Shown: positions 24,486-33,202 of the stretch, in pieces | How the letters are laid out: every line of letters starts with the position of its first letter | Position numbering within the stretch: the first letter of the stretch is position 1 | Assembly (NCBI RefSeq): GCF_028736215.1 | Contig: NZ_CP117883.1 | Coordinates: forward strand, 4,898,001-4,962,000 | Origin: Mucilaginibacter sp. KACC 22773 | GTDB taxonomy: Bacteria; Bacteroidota; Bacteroidia; Sphingobacteriales; Sphingobacteriaceae | Length of the DNA stretch: 64,000 bases | Reading direction: 5' to 3' | Program-made: the position numbers and the translations under genes | The notes under the pieces: model-generated | Told to the model about the DNA's origin: nothing | What the model saw: the letters and a program-made list of their open reading frames with translations, nothing else | Databases searched by the model: none

Positions 24486-25700
24486 CTATATATTCTGCGC
24501 AATCACAAACCCGCTGGCCCAGGCCCATTGAAAATTGTAGCCGCCAAGCCAGCCGGTTACATCTACGCATTCGCCGCCGAAGAACAGGCCGGGGACTTTT
24601 TTTGCTTCAAGGGTTTTAGACGATAGTTCATCGGTTGATACGCCGCCGCGCATTACTTCGGCTTTGTCGTAGCCTTTATCGCCGGCGGGTTTTACTTTAA
24701 AACCGTGGATTAATTGACTAATATCTTCAATCTCGGTTTTGGTGAGCGATGCCAGGTTTTTCTCTACAGGCAACCTATCGCTCAGCGCCTCGGCAAATTT
24801 GCGGGTATACAGGCCGGCCAGGTAGGTCAGCAGCATTTTTTTGCCGTTGGTTTCTTTTTCCTGCTGAATCATGTCGGCAATGTTTTGATTGGGGAGCAGG
24901 TCGATGTAGATGGTTTCGCCAGGTTTCCAGTACGAGGAGATCTGCAATATGGCCGGGCCGCTTAATCCCCAGTGGGTAAACAATATGTTTTCTTCAAAAC
25001 TTATCCTGTCGTTCCAAACGCGGCAAAAAATGCTGTTGCCGCTTAGCTGCTCAAACCAGGGCTGATCCTTGCCGGTAATGGTAAGCGGCACCAGGGCGGG
25101 GGCGGTATCGGCTATTTTTAAATCGAACTGGCGGGCAGTGCGCAATCCAAAATCGGTAGCGCCCATTTTGGGGATCGGCAAACCGCCGGCGGCTATAACC
25201 ACGCTTGGCGCGCTTACAAATTCCTGCCTGCCATTAACCTCAACCCTAACGGTAAAACCATCACCGGTTTTTTCAACCATCTTCACCTCGGCATTGCACC
25301 AGATATCCTGTTCCATATCGGCACACAGATTGGTGAACACTTCAACTATATCTTTTGCTTTATCACTTTCGGGAAATAGCTGGCCCAAAGTTTTTTCTTT
25401 ACCTGTTATGCCGTAGGTTTCAAAAAAACTGATGGTATCGTCCACCGTCCATTGCGAAAATGCTGATTTACAAAAGTGTGGATTTTGCGATATAAATTGT
25501 TGGTCGGTAGCGTACAGGTTGGTGTAATTACAGCGGCCGCCACCACTTATCAGGATCTTGGCTCCTACACGGTCGGCTTTTTCCAGCACAAGGGTACGCT
25601 TGCCTAAAAAGCCGGCCTGCACCGCGCACATGAGGCCGCAGGCGCCACCGCCAATAATTATTGCGTCAAAATCTGTTTGTTTTGTTAATTTTGTTGTCAT
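24486..25700 (-). CDS. HI0933/BaiN-type FAD-dependent oxidoreductase
   Basis: A 404-residue flavoprotein of the HI0933-like (aminoacetone oxidase/BaiN-like) family. The FAD site is DAIIIGGGACGLMCAVQAGFLG, followed by LEKADRVGAKILISGGGRCNYTN, the family hallmark. VIAAGGLPIPKMGATDFG and, at the C-terminus, VPGLFFGGECVDVTGWLGGYNFQWAWASG complete the FAD/NAD(P) fold. The start is set at 25700 (MTTKLTKQTDFD); this ATG overlaps the nuoA ATG on the other strand by two bases. Its physiological reaction is not known. Confidence 0.88.
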   Translation of the reverse strand: MTTKLTKQTDFDAIIIGGGACGLMCAVQAGFLGKRTLVLEKADRVGAKILISGGGRCNYTNLYATDQQFISQNPHFCKSAFSQWTVDDTISFFETYGITGKEKTLGQLFPESDKAKDIVEVFTNLCADMEQDIWCNAEVKMVEKTGDGFTVRVEVNGRQEFVSAPSVVIAAGGLPIPKMGATDFGLRTARQFDLKIADTAPALVPLTITGKDQPWFEQLSGNSIFCRVWNDRISFEENILFTHWGLSGPAILQISSYWKPGETIYIDLLPNQNIADMIQQEKETNGKKMLLTYLAGLYTRKFAEALSDRLPVEKNLASLTKTEIEDISQLIHGFKVKPAGDKGYDKAEVMRGGVSTDELSSKTLEAKKVPGLFFGGECVDVTGWLGGYNFQWAWASGFVIAQNI

Positions 25701-26310
25701 GACCGAGGTTTCGCAAATATCAGAATTTGGAAAGATACTCATCTTTCTTATCACCGGGATAATAATGGTGTGCGTGATATTTTTTTTCAACCGGCTACTG
25801 GCCCCCAGCAACCCCAATTACGAGAAGCTAACTTCCTATGAATGTGGCGAAGAACCTACCGGCAATGCCTGGCTGCCCTTCAATTCGCGTTTTTACGTTA
25901 TCGCTTTAATATTTTTATTGTTCGATGTCGAGATGGTGTTTGTGTTCCCCTGGGCTACCGTTTTTGGCAACCACGAGCTGATTGCTGCCGATAACCGCTG
26001 GGGATGGTTCTCGTTAGCCGAAATGTTTATCTTTTTAGGCATCCTGGTATTAGGCCTGGTGTACGTTTGGGCCAAAGGCGATTTGGAATGGATAAAAGCC
26101 AAACCAACCGTGCCAACAACCGATGTAAACATCCCGCTGTCGTTTTACCAACAGCTGAACCTGGAGCAAGGCAAATTTGTTGTAAAACCATTTAGCATGA
26201 CCAACGAAGCGGCTGCACCGGAACCCGTTGCTCCCGAAGTAACTGCCGAGGCGGCCCCGGTACGCAAGCCCATGTTTAAACCCACCTTTAAAAAGCCCAC
26301 AAATGAGTAG
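25699..26310 (+). CDS. nuoA: NADH-quinone oxidoreductase subunit A, C-terminally extended
   Basis: A 203-residue NuoA, a three-helix membrane subunit of complex I. Helices are at about 10-30, 70-90 and 100-120. The conserved loop YECGEEPTGNAWLPFNSRFY and LIFLLFDVEMVFVFPWA are present. A C-terminal extension of about 75 residues, Ala/Pro-rich and ending KPMFKPTFKKPTNE, is unusual, as NuoA is normally near 120 residues. It overlaps nuoB by 8 bp. Its promoter must lie inside the divergent flavoprotein gene, since the two start codons overlap. Confidence 0.93.
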   Translation: MTEVSQISEFGKILIFLITGIIMVCVIFFFNRLLAPSNPNYEKLTSYECGEEPTGNAWLPFNSRFYVIALIFLLFDVEMVFVFPWATVFGNHELIAADNRWGWFSLAEMFIFLGILVLGLVYVWAKGDLEWIKAKPTVPTTDVNIPLSFYQQLNLEQGKFVVKPFSMTNEAAAPEPVAPEVTAEAAPVRKPMFKPTFKKPTNE

Positions 26311-26785
26311 CGATATAACCAGTGAAGACGGCGGTGTAGTGATCACCAAAATGAACGACCTGCTTAACTGGGCGCGTTTATCATCCCTGTGGCCCCTAAG
26401 CTTTGGGATAGCCTGCTGCGCTATTGAAATGATGGGTTCCATGGCATCTACGTATGATCTTGACCGTTTTGGCGTATTCCCCCGCCCATCAGCCCGCCAG
26501 GCCGATGTTATTATTATAGCCGGCACCGTTACCTTTAAAATGGCCGAACGCATCAAGCGCCTGTACGAGCAAATGCCCGAGCCCAAATACGTAATCAGCA
26601 TGGGCTCATGCTCCAACTGCGGCGGCCCCTACTGGCAGCACGGCTACCACGTGGTAAAGGGAGTTGACAGAGTGATCCCGGTTGATGTATACGTACAAGG
26701 CTGCCCACCCCGCCCCGAAGCATTGATTGGTGCAATTTTGGAATTGCAGAAGAAGATTGAAGGGGAAAGGTTGATTGGGGCGTAA
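26303..26785 (+). CDS. nuoB: NADH-quinone oxidoreductase subunit B
   Basis: A 160-residue NuoB carrying the N2 iron-sulfur cluster of complex I. Ligands are C38 and C39 (FGIACCAIEMM), C103 (GSCSNCGG) and C134 (VQGCPPRPEA). ARQADVIIIAGTVTFKMA and the conserved N-domain are intact. It is co-transcribed with nuoA (8-bp overlap). After it the complex I order stops: nuoC is elsewhere and no nuoD follows within the window. Confidence 0.95.
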   Translation: MSSDITSEDGGVVITKMNDLLNWARLSSLWPLSFGIACCAIEMMGSMASTYDLDRFGVFPRPSARQADVIIIAGTVTFKMAERIKRLYEQMPEPKYVISMGSCSNCGGPYWQHGYHVVKGVDRVIPVDVYVQGCPPRPEALIGAILELQKKIEGERLIGA

Positions 26786-27143
26786 CGGATAAACGATAGC
26801 GTTGTTCACGCGAACGTCAATCAATTTATATAATAAAATGTCGGTGAGCGAGGCGGGAGGTGCCTGGTGGCGAAGAGAAACTACGTCTTGAGCGTAGCGA
26901 AAAATCTTACACGCCCAGTAATTCAATGAGCTTATCAGATTGCAGAGCGTATAAGATTTCTCACTCGTACCTCGTTTCGAAATGACAAAAGAGTCGGTTA
27001 CCCCTCTGGGTTCAGCCTTGCAAATACCCCTTTTATCACATCAGGGCCGCCGTTGGTCGTTGTTTCTCTTAATCCAAAGGTTACCATGATTTTTTAGGTA
27101 AAAAACAGCTATCTAAAACCTATCTTTAAACAACCAATAAATT
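26786..27143. other. intergenic region with a shared 47-bp repeat
   Basis: A 358-bp gap after nuoB. The part 26941-26987 (TGCAGAGCGT...TTTCTCACTCGTACCTCG...ATGACA) is nearly identical, in reverse orientation, to 46457-46503. The word GGATAAACGATAG at 26788 also recurs at 46605. No coding frame with family features is seen. The promoter of the hydrolase gene is presumably near 27100. Confidence 0.6.
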
Positions 27144-28037
27144 ATGAAAAAGCTTATCGTTTTATTCCTGCTGTTTAGCAATTATGCTATCGCTCAAACA
27201 TCCACCCCCAAACAACCATTTTTCCCAAAGGGCACAGTGCTGTATGGCGATATTAACTACGCCGGCGATACCTTAAAAAAACACCTGCTGGATATTTACC
27301 TGCCGCCGGTGGTAAAAAGCAGCTACCCGCTTATTATTTGGGTACATGGTGGCGCATGGATGCTGAATGATAAATATGCCGATATGGGCTACATGACCGA
27401 AACCCTTAAAGGTTTTATTGATAAGGGATATGCTATAGCCTCGATAGATTATCGCCATAGCACAACCGCGCCTTTCCCGGCGCAAATTCAGGATTGTAAC
27501 CGGGCGGTGGAGTTTTTATACCGGCACGCAGCTAAATACAAATTGGATAAGGATAAAATTGCCCTCATTGGGTTTTCGGCAGGCGGGCACCTGGCTTCGC
27601 TGATGGGTTTATCCAACAATGACAATATTAAGGGATTTTATGCTGATGGCAAAAAGCCTTCGTTTAAAATCAAGCTGGTACTTGATTTTTATGGCCCGTC
27701 GGATTTTCTGTCGATAAAAGGCAATGAATCAACAGATCCCAACAGCCCGCTAACGCTGCTGTTAGGCGCCAGGGTGTTCGACCGGCCCGACCTGGCAAAA
27801 ATAGCCAGTCCGGTTACTTATGTTGATAAAAACGACCCGCCATTCCTGATTGTACAGGGCGAAAAAGACGAATCTGTAAATCCCGGCCAATCTATTTCCC
27901 TCAGTTTGCACCTCAAGCTTGCAGGCGTAAAAAACGAATTGATTATTGTACCCAACGCCCCGCATTACGGGGTAATGTTTGATGCGGGAGATGTAAGGAA
28001 CAAAGTGTTTGCCTGGCTGGACGAGTATTTGAAGTAG
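27144..28037 (+). CDS. secreted alpha/beta hydrolase (BD-FAE/esterase-like)
   Basis: A 297-residue exported hydrolase: signal peptide to about residue 17 (YAIAQ), oxyanion motif HGGAW (68-72), nucleophile S145 in GFSAGGH, Asp in QGEKDESV, and His in NAPHYGVMF. The family includes bifunctional deacetylase/feruloyl esterases and other carboxylesterases. It may act on acylated plant polysaccharides in the periplasm, but no polysaccharide utilisation locus is present. It stands alone. Confidence 0.88.
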   Translation: MKKLIVLFLLFSNYAIAQTSTPKQPFFPKGTVLYGDINYAGDTLKKHLLDIYLPPVVKSSYPLIIWVHGGAWMLNDKYADMGYMTETLKGFIDKGYAIASIDYRHSTTAPFPAQIQDCNRAVEFLYRHAAKYKLDKDKIALIGFSAGGHLASLMGLSNNDNIKGFYADGKKPSFKIKLVLDFYGPSDFLSIKGNESTDPNSPLTLLLGARVFDRPDLAKIASPVTYVDKNDPPFLIVQGEKDESVNPGQSISLSLHLKLAGVKNELIIVPNAPHYGVMFDAGDVRNKVFAWLDEYLK

Positions 28038-28158
28038 TTTTGTTTCCGTAGAGGAGACGCAGAATTGCATCTCCCACGGGATATTCAGGATTTGCAATGT
28101 CGATTTGCCTGTTCGATTTGCAAACGGGAGACGCAATTATGCGTCTCTACCTTTTTGC

Positions 28159-28788
28159 TTATGACAACATCACATTACGCTCTTTAACAATCTCTTTCAG
28201 CAATACCTGTAATATCACCGCGTTCCAGTCATTGGCGAAGTTTTTGCTTTTGCACTGCTTTTTGTTTTGGCAGTTGTAAATCATAAAATAGGTACTGTAA
28301 CTGCTAATGGCTATGGTGTGCCAGGGTAAAATATCCTGCTGGTCCCAGCATATGCCTGCAAAATGGAAGCTGATGCCGCAAAGCTCAAAAGTCTGGTGAA
28401 TTTTGTACAGGTCGTGGTAATAGTTAAACAGGTTTACAAAGTAGTTTTGCCATAATTGCTGGATAATATCATTCCAAAGCTTGCCATAAACTTCTTTACG
28501 GATGCCGTAATAACTGCCCAGCTTAATACGCGAAATTTTACGGTCGTCGGCTTGCACCTCCACAAAATACTGGCGGCCAAAAACAAACCGATAGCCCCTT
28601 ATCCAGCTAACCCCATACCTGAAAGCTGCGATATTGGCGGCAGGCAAAAAAGCAGAAGAAGCAAACGGCGAAGCTTTTTGTATAGTAATGCCATCTGTGT
28701 TAAATACCAGCTTTTGGGTTATTTTTTGCGTAATAAGGCCCGGTATTTCAATTGTGTTGGCAGCATTCATCCGCATAAAAATAAGCAT
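28159..28788 (-). CDS. hypothetical protein, aromatic-rich
   Basis: A 209-residue protein, unrecognised. The first 80 residues look beta-rich (ITQKLVFNTDGITIQK, FRYGVSWIRGYRFVFGRQY), a pattern seen in PH-like domains. The rest is helical and rich in Tyr, Phe and Trp, with a Cys pair in YNCQNKKQCKSK. It has no signal peptide. Met codons at the first and fifth positions leave the exact start uncertain. It is a lone minus-strand gene between two plus-strand genes. Confidence 0.6.
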   Translation of the reverse strand: MLIFMRMNAANTIEIPGLITQKITQKLVFNTDGITIQKASPFASSAFLPAANIAAFRYGVSWIRGYRFVFGRQYFVEVQADDRKISRIKLGSYYGIRKEVYGKLWNDIIQQLWQNYFVNLFNYYHDLYKIHQTFELCGISFHFAGICWDQQDILPWHTIAISSYSTYFMIYNCQNKKQCKSKNFANDWNAVILQVLLKEIVKERNVMLS

Positions 28789-28881
28789 CAGTTTTAATAT
28801 TTTTTTACAGATAAAAAATAAAAGGTCGGATACGTTTGGTTTTTATAAAAAGTATAACTTTATACTATAAAATACACCGCC

Positions 28882-29388
28882 ATGGCAGCACAAAACCAAT
28901 CATCAAAGTTCAAAGATGCTTTGCCTACTATTTTCTGGCTTGGTTTTTTAACCGGCACGCTGGATGGCATGGCTGCCATTATCTGGAGTTTTATTACCAA
29001 CCCAAAGGCAGGTGCCGATGTTATTTTTGAATTTATTGCAAGCGCCGTATTTGGCAAGGCGGCTTTTACCAGCGGCACTCAAATGGTAGTGGCGGGCGTG
29101 TTTTTTCATTACCTTATAGCGTTTTTGTTTACAGCTACGTTTTACCTTCTTTACCCGTTTTTTGATAAGCTTATCCGTAATAAATATATTATTGCCGTTG
29201 TTTATGGCATTATAGTTTGGCTGGTAATGAACCTGGTTGTAGTGCCATTAAGCAAAATTGGTTACCATCACATTAAAGTGCATGTAGCTTTAACCGGGTT
29301 GGTTATCCTTATCGTTTGTATTGGTATACCCGTTGCGCTTATTGCCGATAATAAATACTGGAAAGCTAAATTTTCTCCAAAAAAATAA
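28882..29388 (+). CDS. four-helix membrane protein (DUF1440/YagU-like)
   Basis: A 168-residue protein with hydrophobic helices at about 14-36, 70-92, 98-120 and 132-153. The first, FWLGFLTGTLDGMAAIIW, and the intervening GKAAF...F-H-Y pattern recall the YagU/DUF1440 inner-membrane family. Function is unknown. Its TAA overlaps the ATG of the following GNAT gene (TAATG), so the two are probably translationally coupled. Confidence 0.65.
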   Translation: MAAQNQSSKFKDALPTIFWLGFLTGTLDGMAAIIWSFITNPKAGADVIFEFIASAVFGKAAFTSGTQMVVAGVFFHYLIAFLFTATFYLLYPFFDKLIRNKYIIAVVYGIIVWLVMNLVVVPLSKIGYHHIKVHVALTGLVILIVCIGIPVALIADNKYWKAKFSPKK

Positions 29389-29921
29389 TGGGTATTGTTT
29401 TTCCATCAGCCGCTTTCCCGCAATTAAAAACTGACAGATTGGTTTTAAGGGAACTTGTACCTGCAGATAGCGGGCAGCTTTTAGCTATCCGCAGCAATGA
29501 AGCTATAAACCGTTTTATAGGCCGCAGTAACGTGCAAACTATGGAGGCCATTAATCAATTCATCGAGGCCCGCAAACAGGATAGGCTCGAAGGGAAAGGT
29601 GTGTATTGGGCTATCCAATTAAAAAACACTCCCGGCGTTATTGGCACCATTTGCTGCTGGAATTTTGATTACGACGCGGCAACGGCCGAAATTGGCTACG
29701 AACTGCTGCCATCATACCAGGGCAAAGGCCTGATGGGCGAGGCCATCAAAAAAGTTATCGCGTTTGGGTTTAACAATATGATGCTTAAAACTATAACCGC
29801 CTGGCCAATGCCGCAAAATGAGCCGTCGGTTAAACTATTGGAACGCAGCGGGTTTACTTATTCGGAAACGATAGACGGCCAACTGGTTTATAAATTGAAC
29901 CATACCGGGTTGGTTGTTTAA
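29388..29921 (+). CDS. GNAT family N-acetyltransferase (RimJ/RimL-like)
   Basis: A 177-residue acetyltransferase. The N-terminus LKTDRLVLRELVPADSGQLLAI is typical of the RimJ/RimL group. The acetyl-CoA site is seen in EIGYELLPSYQGKGLMGEA, and LLERSGFTYSE closes the fold. It could modify ribosomal protein N-termini or small molecules. It is coupled to the upstream membrane protein gene by a 1-base overlap. Confidence 0.85.
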   Translation: MGIVFPSAAFPQLKTDRLVLRELVPADSGQLLAIRSNEAINRFIGRSNVQTMEAINQFIEARKQDRLEGKGVYWAIQLKNTPGVIGTICCWNFDYDAATAEIGYELLPSYQGKGLMGEAIKKVIAFGFNNMMLKTITAWPMPQNEPSVKLLERSGFTYSETIDGQLVYKLNHTGLVV

Positions 29922-29934
29922 TAACACCAATAAA

Positions 29935-29964
29935 AAAGGGCCTGGCTTTTTATTGCCAAACCCT
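29935..29964. terminator. weak hairpin between convergent genes
   Basis: AAAGGG-CCTGGC and GCCAAA-CCCTTT form an imperfect stem with a 2-base internal mismatch and a T5 loop. It sits between the GNAT gene stop and the fasciclin gene stop. A terminator is likely but the stem is poor. Confidence 0.4.
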
Positions 29965-30036
29965 TTGGATTTAAAATTGATCATTAATCCTGGTAATTAT
30001 ACCGGGATGCCTTGCTTTAGGTGCAGCCCGGCTAAA

Positions 30037-30621
30037 TTATTGCGGCATCAGCACGCCATTTAAGCCGTGGATAACGCCGTTTGAAGCCATAGTATCAAAC
30101 GAGACAACTAATGCTGCATTCCCTTTGGCATCTACAATTTGTAAATTGCTTTTATCATTTACCGATAAGGTAAGGTTATCACCGTCCACGGTTTTTAATA
30201 CGGCTTTTCCTTTACCGGCAGTTAAAGCTTTAATGATATCGGCTTTGGTGTATTTACCGGCAACTACGTGGTAGTTTAGTACTTTAGCCAGTTTGCCATG
30301 GTCTTTGGTCAAATCGTCCATAGTAGGCTTTGGTACTTTGCTGAAAGCTACATCATTTGGTGCAAATACGGTGAATGGGCCGGGGCCTTTTAATTCAGGT
30401 TCCAGGTCGGCAGTTTTAACGGCCAGTGCCAATGGGGCAAAATCTGTAGTACTGCTTAAAACGCCAACTACATCGCCCGATGCGGCAGCAGGAGCGGCGG
30501 GTGTAGTTGCAGGGGCTGTTTTAGTTGTATCGGTTTGTTGGGTTTGCGCCATTACGTTGCTCGATAAAAATCCGATGCCTAACGCGGCCACAGCAATTAA
30601 AACTGACTTTTTCATGTTCAT
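30037..30621 (-). CDS. secreted fasciclin-domain protein
   Basis: A 194-residue exported protein: signal peptide ending VMAQ at about residue 26, a Thr/Ala/Pro linker, then one FAS1 domain. The H1 box is GPFTVFAPNDVAF, the YHVV motif is present, and the H2 box is NGVIHGLNGVLMP. FAS1 domains mediate adhesion at cell surfaces; single-domain secreted forms are common in Bacteroidota. It is monocistronic. Two in-frame Met codons (residues 1 and 3) are possible starts. Confidence 0.9.
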   Translation of the reverse strand: MNMKKSVLIAVAALGIGFLSSNVMAQTQQTDTTKTAPATTPAAPAAASGDVVGVLSSTTDFAPLALAVKTADLEPELKGPGPFTVFAPNDVAFSKVPKPTMDDLTKDHGKLAKVLNYHVVAGKYTKADIIKALTAGKGKAVLKTVDGDNLTLSVNDKSNLQIVDAKGNAALVVSFDTMASNGVIHGLNGVLMPQ

Positions 30622-31046
30622 CTTTCTTTTTGATTTTGTTCGTAAATTGAAATGTAAATGAGTAGTAGTTTTCCTGATAGTTTTTTCTTTTAAGTTATAT
30701 AATTAATAAATAAACACAGGTGTTATAACTAATAATTACATAAAAGGTTTTAGATTGACACGAATTGCACGAATTGAGGCGAATTTCACGGATTGGAAAA
30801 GAGCGTGAATTTCTTGAATTTGAGGGGGTTAAACCAGTGTAGATGTTGTGATTATTTTTTTAAAGAAATTTAAGCCGAGGGCACAATTGATTGTTGAATA
30901 AGGGGGCGGATGGACGGAAAAGCTGCCCGAAAACGTATTTATTCCGGGGTGGACACAGCGGTCTTTAATCAGTATTTCTATTTCGGCAATAAAAATGTAG
31001 TTTTAAAAAATTGCCGCTCGGCCTTCCGGGCCTTGTTATATAAGTT
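30622..31046. other. intergenic region, no gene seen
   Basis: 425 bp between the fasciclin gene and a small membrane protein gene. It includes a short direct repeat near 30757-30777 (CACGAATTGCACGAATT) and an AT-rich stretch at 30660-30740 likely to hold the fasciclin promoter. No conserved frame is visible. Confidence 0.4.
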
Positions 31047-31442
31047 ATGAAAATCTGGAAATTACTTTTGTTGCTGTACCTGTTTTCGGTGCTATTATCC
31101 ATCGTACTCAGTTTTGTATTTATTCTGTTCACGGTTAAGGGCCAGTGGGATAATCACCTGGTACCATCAACCCTAATTGGAGCTTTATTGCTTAATATCC
31201 CTATAACGCTTATTGAGATTCCGGGCCTTTTTATGTCCATCAACTTTAAAAATGCAAAAAGCAGGGCGTTTATCTCCTGTTTACTTACACCGGTGGCTAT
31301 TTTGCTGTACGTGCTGTTAGGCACAAAGCTGCAAAATGACGATAAGCAATTTTATGCGCTCCATTTTGTAGCACAAATAATTGTACTTTGCTTTATGTTT
31401 TTCAGGAGGCTAACGCCTGATAACATTGTTGAAGAAGATTGA
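31047..31442 (+). CDS. small multi-spanning membrane protein A
   Basis: A 131-residue protein with four hydrophobic helices (about 4-30, 42-66, 73-93 and 101-120) and an acidic tail. The second helix, LIGALLLNIPITLIEIPGLFM, is similar to the corresponding helix of the next gene, EGIVLLNIIVFIMSLPSLFLV. The two are therefore probably paralogues from an old duplication. Family and function are not recognised. Confidence 0.6.
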   Translation: MKIWKLLLLLYLFSVLLSIVLSFVFILFTVKGQWDNHLVPSTLIGALLLNIPITLIEIPGLFMSINFKNAKSRAFISCLLTPVAILLYVLLGTKLQNDDKQFYALHFVAQIIVLCFMFFRRLTPDNIVEED

Positions 31443-31559
31443 AATAGTGTAGCGAATTAATTTGTGACATTTATATTAAAGCATTAAGAAAGCTATTGCA
31501 TTATTTTGCACCTGCATACAAAACATGGCCTGCGGGCTGTGCTCAAAAAACATTCAACT

Positions 31560-31940
31560 ATGAAAGTACTCGCCAGGCAACTTTTTAAAACGGTTATTTT
31601 TTCTGTCATTTTATCAATAGCTGTTAACAGCATTTACTATGCCGTTACCCAAAAAGGGGCCGACTACTCCACCGCCTTGCCCAAAATTTGTGAAGGGATA
31701 GTGTTGCTCAATATTATCGTTTTTATAATGTCGTTGCCATCATTATTCCTCGTAAACCCGGCTTACTGGAATAACCTGCCGGTACGGTTGCCGTTGTATT
31801 TTGGCGGGCCGGTAGCGTTTATAGTAACTATATTTACCATGCCCCTGCCCCCGCAATATAAAGTAATTTACCTGGTAACCGGGTTCATATTTTTAATAGT
31901 GCACAGCGTTTTTTACTACCTGAGGATAAAAAAAGGATAA
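31560..31940 (+). CDS. small multi-spanning membrane protein B
   Basis: A 126-residue four-helix protein starting MKVLARQLFKTVIF at 31560. An upstream in-frame start would add an unlikely 18-residue His/Lys-rich extension. It shares length, helix order and the VLLNIIVFIMSLPSLF pattern with the gene 120 bp upstream. No known family; both may be accessory membrane proteins of the same lineage-specific type. Confidence 0.6.
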   Translation: MKVLARQLFKTVIFSVILSIAVNSIYYAVTQKGADYSTALPKICEGIVLLNIIVFIMSLPSLFLVNPAYWNNLPVRLPLYFGGPVAFIVTIFTMPLPPQYKVIYLVTGFIFLIVHSVFYYLRIKKG

Positions 31941-32003
31941 CAACCCAGATATAAAAGCAGGTTATGGGTTTTTGAAAGATTTCAGGTAAACTTGCAGCAT
32001 CAA

Positions 32004-33143
32004 ATGAAAGCATTTTACGGAGATTTGAAATTAGGTATTTTAGGCGGCGGCCAGTTAGGCCGCATGCTGATACAACAGGCTATAAATTATAATGTTACGG
32101 TTAAAATCCTCGATCCCGACAGGGAAGCCCCCTGCCGCAAACTTTGCGACGAATTTACCGTAGGATCGTTAGGCGATTACGAAACCGTATACAACTTTGG
32201 CAAAACTGTTGATTTGCTTACCATCGAAATTGAGAAGGTAAATGTGGATGCGCTGGAACAGCTGGAGAAAGAGGGAGTGCTGGTTTATCCCCAATCGCGC
32301 ATCATCAGGCTGATACAGGATAAAGGTTTGCAAAAGCAATTTTTTAGAGAAAACGATATCCCTACCGCCGATTTCCAGATCATATCGTCGCCCCGGGAAT
32401 TACTGCAAAGCACCATTCCTTTTCCTTATATCCAAAAACTCCGCAGGGATGGCTATGATGGTAAAGGCGTTTACAAGGTAGTTGATGAAAGTTACCTTAC
32501 CAAGGCTTTTAAAGAACCAAGCCTGATAGAGCAATGGGTTGATTTTGAAAAAGAAATAGGCGTAATAGTAGCACGCAACGAAAATGGCGAGGTAAGCACC
32601 TTCCCGCTGGTCGAGATGGAATTTAACCCAGAGGCCAACCTGGTTGAGTTTTTGATTTCACCCTCCACCCTGCCATTTGAAGTGCAGCAGGAAGCAGAAC
32701 AGATAGCCAAAAAAATAGCCGAAAGCCTAAAAATTGTAGGACTATTGGCTGTTGAGATGTTTTTAGATAAAAACGGCAAAATATTGGTTAATGAACTGGC
32801 CCCCCGGCCGCATAACAGCGGTCACCAGACTATTGAGGGCAACGTGGTATCGCAATTTGAGCAACATTTAAGAGCCATATTTAACCAGCCTTTAGGCGAT
32901 ACTGCCTGCCTTAACAATGCCATTATGGTGAACGTATTGGGCGAAGCAGGTTACGAAGGCCCGGCGGTTTACCAGGGTATTGAGAAGATACTGAAGGTGC
33001 CGGGGGTATATATTCACCTATATGGTAAAGCGTTAACTAAACCGTTCCGCAAAATGGGGCATGTGACGATAGTAGATGCCGATAGAGAAAAGGCGATAGA
33101 GAAAGCAAGATTTGTACAGAAGATGCTGAAGGTAGTAAGTTAG
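32004..33143 (+). CDS. purK: 5-(carboxyamino)imidazole ribonucleotide synthase
   Basis: A 379-residue ATP-grasp enzyme converting AIR, ATP and bicarbonate to N5-CAIR in purine synthesis. The N-domain is LGILGGGQLGRMLIQQA, then LDPDREAPC. The ATP-grasp part has PYIQKLRRDGYDGKGV and the metal-binding VNELAPRPHNSGHQTIEG. Full length. The start at 32004 (MKAFYGDLKLG) is the first ATG. The partner purE follows only after a tandem duplicated gene pair. Confidence 0.94.
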   Translation: MKAFYGDLKLGILGGGQLGRMLIQQAINYNVTVKILDPDREAPCRKLCDEFTVGSLGDYETVYNFGKTVDLLTIEIEKVNVDALEQLEKEGVLVYPQSRIIRLIQDKGLQKQFFRENDIPTADFQIISSPRELLQSTIPFPYIQKLRRDGYDGKGVYKVVDESYLTKAFKEPSLIEQWVDFEKEIGVIVARNENGEVSTFPLVEMEFNPEANLVEFLISPSTLPFEVQQEAEQIAKKIAESLKIVGLLAVEMFLDKNGKILVNELAPRPHNSGHQTIEGNVVSQFEQHLRAIFNQPLGDTACLNNAIMVNVLGEAGYEGPAVYQGIEKILKVPGVYIHLYGKALTKPFRKMGHVTIVDADREKAIEKARFVQKMLKVVS

Positions 33144-33202
33144 ACTTACGAAGTTTTTAAAACTTGGTTAGTCAGCAAAAAATGACGTCCAAAACAAAAT
33201 AT

